Positions 42,981 through 45,697 of a stretch of 45,697 bases of DNA are shown in pieces. The first letter of the stretch is position 1. Every line of letters starts with the position of its first letter. The stretch is from Deltaproteobacteria bacterium (GTDB lineage Bacteria > JAMCPX01), in the NCBI GenBank assembly GCA_023382265.1, contig JAMCPX010000058.1, positions 1 to 45,697 on the forward strand. Reading direction: 5' to 3'. The position numbers and the translations under genes were made by a program. Under the pieces are notes generated by a model, which made no database searches, had not been told where the DNA came from, and saw only the letters and a program-made list of their open reading frames with translations.

Positions 42981-45680
42981 TTACATCTTCTTTAAGTCCA
43001 AAGTTATAGGAGTATTTGTTATCACAGATTTCAAAGCTTCTTGATCAAAAGTACCATTATATTCGAGTAAAGAAGCTGGGAAATAGCCTAATGCATTAAT
43101 TTCATTATGTTTATATTTCATTAAGAAGAAACTACCTGCAACAGCGCTTGATGCCAGTAAAATATTTCCTACAAACAAAGGTAATAAAAATGCTATTACC
43201 ATATATATCAAGAGTATAGGCAGAAAAAACCCCAATGCTGCTCCCGCCTTAGGATGTCCTTTACGATCTCCTAAATATCCACCGAGAATTGTTCCAACAA
43301 GCGATGTAATAAGGATTATGGCGGAAATACTGTTTGAATGAACATTCTGCCATTGGTCATTATTTAAGAAAAACAGGAATTGATGAATAAATAATATAGA
43401 TGTTATACCTACTATACATAGAGCTAAGATTGTATAATAAGTAGTAGTGTACCATGTATTTATACTTTTTCTTCTGTTGTTTTCTTTTTCTATATCCTTT
43501 TTAAGTTCTTGTACTGCATTGTCATATTTTACTACTAACTCATCCGATGAATAAAGAGCTCTGATTTTATTCAGTATATCTTTTTGTTTACCGAAATCAC
43601 CCGTATTAATAATACCCTTATATCCCTTAATCAGATAATTTTTATACGTTTCATATAGATCTTTGGATAAAAGTCCCTCGTTGAATCCGGTATTTACCAA
43701 CGACTTAAAATTGTCCCAGTGATAATCCGGAGTTGCGTTAGCTTGCATGGTATATCCTATAAGTGATGCAAAAACTTCCTTGTTTATGTTATGTAAATTC
43801 TTCTGTACATATTCCTTTAGGATATTCAGATAATCTGTGTTTTGATAATTTGTTAACCAAAAGTTAGCCTCTTCAACGAAAATAGAATTGGTGGATGCTT
43901 CTTGCAGAAAATCTTTATCTGAAAGTTTTGCTTCAAACCGGGTCTTAAACTGATCTAAGTTCGCTGCTTCTATTATAAGATGGAATGGGCTTATTTCTTC
44001 CAGCGCATAAGATAGCGTTACGTTATTATGTCTTCCGAGCTTTCTCCACTTGTCAATATTCCCTCTTATATTAGTAAATTGCTCTAACCAAAGAGATAAT
44101 TTTGAATCCAGGTTTTCAAGTTGATTGGCAAATTTTGTCTTTATTGCATCTTCTGATAAAATTATGTCTTCCGGCTTAAAAAATACAAAATTATCGATTT
44201 TAAACTTCTCTTTGCCCTGTAGTTCCAACACTATTGTATTAAATGCTTTATCTGGATTAAAAGCTTTTATATACTTTCTGAAAGTATCGGCTAGATCTTT
44301 GTGCCCTCTTGCTTCTAAATAAATATATAAATCGGTATTTTGATTTTTTGTTAGTGCCGATTTATAATATGATGATTCCTTTTCTATATTATCTCCTATT
44401 TCTTCACCATTCTTACATTCAACACCAGTAAATGTAGTGAAATTCTTATACGGGTCTAATGTAAAAATAGCTTTGATCAATCCAGCAGTTTCATCCTTTG
44501 GATATTCATCTTCAACAATACTTCTGATTGCTACATGGAGTGATTGTACAGTCTCCGCCCATTTCTGTATGGTACCTTTATAAAGATGTTTCTTACCTTG
44601 TTCGGGATATTCCTCTAATAATTTTGCTAAATCGGCTGGATCATTTACGACGACTTCTTCTCCATTTATAACTCCAAAATGGAAATCTCCGTATTTAACT
44701 TCGACGATTTTATAATATACGGGGACATACTCTCCGTTTAGCCACTTCTCTACTTCTGTATAAGACCATCTCTTTGTAGGTTCCACCGTTATTAATCCCT
44801 TAATTAGATTCTTTAAATCTTCCGGCATATCATCAGGTATATCTACTTTACCTTCTGACTTAGCTCTCATTATTGAAAGCTCATTCAATTCTTGGAATGG
44901 TTCTTCTCCGGACCATATATGTATCAACGTCATTCCTAATGCATAATAATCTAATTCTTTACTAATAATGGTTTTGCCGTCTACCGCCTGATAAAGTTCC
45001 GGAGCAGCATAAATTGCGGTCCTCGCTTGACCGGTCATATGTTTCGACATCCCGTCTTCAAGCATTGAAGAAATGCCGAAATCGCCAATCAACACATCTG
45101 TACCATCTGCATTCTTGAAAAAGATGTTCTCAGGCTTTATATCTCTGTGGACTATCCCTTTTGAATGACAATATTTTAATGCATTAACGATTTCTTTTAC
45201 TATTTGTTTTATTCCATTAATGTCCGTGATGGGCAAGTATTTATATTTTTCATTGTCTGTTTTATCCATGAGATTGCCGCCTGCAGCATACTCCATGACT
45301 TCGTAAAACCTATCTCCGTACCAACCATAATCTTCAAGATCTACAATATCCTCATGATGTAATCCTTTCAGTTGAGATAAAATAGTTTCCTTGGGCCTGA
45401 AATTGGGATAATAGTATTTAAAGACAAAGTTTTGATTATTTTTCTCTAACAAATATATTTCGGCTTCACCCGTGGATTTAGCGATAACTTTTACTATATT
45501 ATAGTTTTGATTATTAAGGGTTATCCCCTCACCTGGCTTGCTATCCATACCCGCAGAAATAATCTGGGACTGAGAACTAGCAGGTATTACTCCCGACGAT
45601 ATTTTTCCATCCGAAGATGTGACCCCGGACGAGATTACCGAGCCATCTGCACGAGTAGTTTTGTTAGGTTTATCTACCAT
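42981..45680 (-). CDS. Membrane-anchored eukaryotic-type Ser/Thr protein kinase
   Basis: An 899-residue protein, first visible gene of the cluster. A Ser/Gly-rich N-terminus (SSGVTSSDGKISSGV) leads to a kinase domain (about 55-320). It has the catalytic loop HRDIKPEN (His178, Asp180), DFG at 200-202 and YAAPELY. The Gly loop is poor (AKSTGEAEI), but Lys in FVFKYY and the other catalytic residues are present. Residues about 330-735 are a helical region with KKHLYKGTIQKWAE that I cannot assign. Several transmembrane helices lie at about 743-850, and a short cytosolic or periplasmic end follows. The ATG follows AGAGGG. Expected to phosphorylate partners read by the FHA protein. Confidence 0.88.
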   Translation of the reverse strand: MVDKPNKTTRADGSVISSGVTSSDGKISSGVIPASSQSQIISAGMDSKPGEGITLNNQNYNIVKVIAKSTGEAEIYLLEKNNQNFVFKYYYPNFRPKETILSQLKGLHHEDIVDLEDYGWYGDRFYEVMEYAAGGNLMDKTDNEKYKYLPITDINGIKQIVKEIVNALKYCHSKGIVHRDIKPENIFFKNADGTDVLIGDFGISSMLEDGMSKHMTGQARTAIYAAPELYQAVDGKTIISKELDYYALGMTLIHIWSGEEPFQELNELSIMRAKSEGKVDIPDDMPEDLKNLIKGLITVEPTKRWSYTEVEKWLNGEYVPVYYKIVEVKYGDFHFGVINGEEVVVNDPADLAKLLEEYPEQGKKHLYKGTIQKWAETVQSLHVAIRSIVEDEYPKDETAGLIKAIFTLDPYKNFTTFTGVECKNGEEIGDNIEKESSYYKSALTKNQNTDLYIYLEARGHKDLADTFRKYIKAFNPDKAFNTIVLELQGKEKFKIDNFVFFKPEDIILSEDAIKTKFANQLENLDSKLSLWLEQFTNIRGNIDKWRKLGRHNNVTLSYALEEISPFHLIIEAANLDQFKTRFEAKLSDKDFLQEASTNSIFVEEANFWLTNYQNTDYLNILKEYVQKNLHNINKEVFASLIGYTMQANATPDYHWDNFKSLVNTGFNEGLLSKDLYETYKNYLIKGYKGIINTGDFGKQKDILNKIRALYSSDELVVKYDNAVQELKKDIEKENNRRKSINTWYTTTYYTILALCIVGITSILFIHQFLFFLNNDQWQNVHSNSISAIILITSLVGTILGGYLGDRKGHPKAGAALGFFLPILLIYMVIAFLLPLFVGNILLASSAVAGSFFLMKYKHNEINALGYFPASLLEYNGTFDQEALKSVITNTPITLDLKKM

Positions 45681-45697
45681 ATTTACCCTCTCTGTTT

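Noticed and set aside
34851-45680. Type VI secretion locus, because of kinase, PP2C and FHA together
   Set aside because: No TssB/C sheath, TssK, TssM, Hcp or ClpV-type gene is present in the window; only the regulatory trio is shared.

Overview
The window reads as chromosome (probably a metagenome contig) of a Gram-negative bacterium of the former Deltaproteobacteria or a nearby lineage. Support: many lipoproteins and aromatic-ended beta-barrel proteins, a psd-pssA-leuA-leuC-leuD-leuB-asd-truA gene order of the Geobacter/Syntrophobacter kind, an Aquifex-type single-chain aconitase, a two-subunit class I fumarase, and short palindromic repeats in most gaps. Species cannot be named from sequence alone. 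All clear protein genes but one are on the minus strand, so transcription runs from high to low coordinates.

Layout. (1) 1-9.4 kb: a TCA-cycle operon, in transcription order aconitase, NADP-isocitrate dehydrogenase, malate dehydrogenase, fumarase alpha and beta, SdhC, SdhD, SdhA, SdhB and the start of SucC, behind a good sigma70-type promoter at 9345-9374. The first 29 bases are an inverted copy of part of sdhB and look like a chimeric contig end. (2) 9.6-14.4 kb: an outer-membrane barrel gene with its terminator, tRNA-Glu and tRNA-Lys separated by a 62-bp palindromic element, a decayed gene, and two large lipoprotein genes. (3) 14.5-27.8 kb: lepB, lepA, truA, an envelope barrel, a YVTN/FN3 surface protein, asd, leuB, leuD, leuC, leuA, pssA and psd. 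(4) 28.0-29.8 kb: the only plus-strand gene, a thiamine-diphosphate enzyme very close in motif content to animal ILVBL/HACL2. (5) 29.8-34.7 kb: small lipoprotein genes, one split by a +1 frameshift, a 136-bp inverted-repeat element, and an orphan VirD4/TraD/HerA-like ATPase with a small companion gene.

(6) 34.85-45.68 kb is the most unusual part. It is a tight, AT-rich operon encoding a membrane-anchored Ser/Thr kinase, a zinc-ribbon protein with three CbbX-type AAA+ modules (the first degenerate), a 15-unit ankyrin protein, a small ankyrin paralogue, a zinc-ribbon/FHA protein, a PP2C phosphatase, a membrane-anchored PEGA protein, a probable lipoprotein and a small membrane protein. Kinase, phosphatase and FHA reader form a complete phospho-signalling set. 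The AAA+ remodeler, the ankyrin scaffold and the envelope proteins suggest its output is assembly of something at the cell envelope. I know no named system with this composition.
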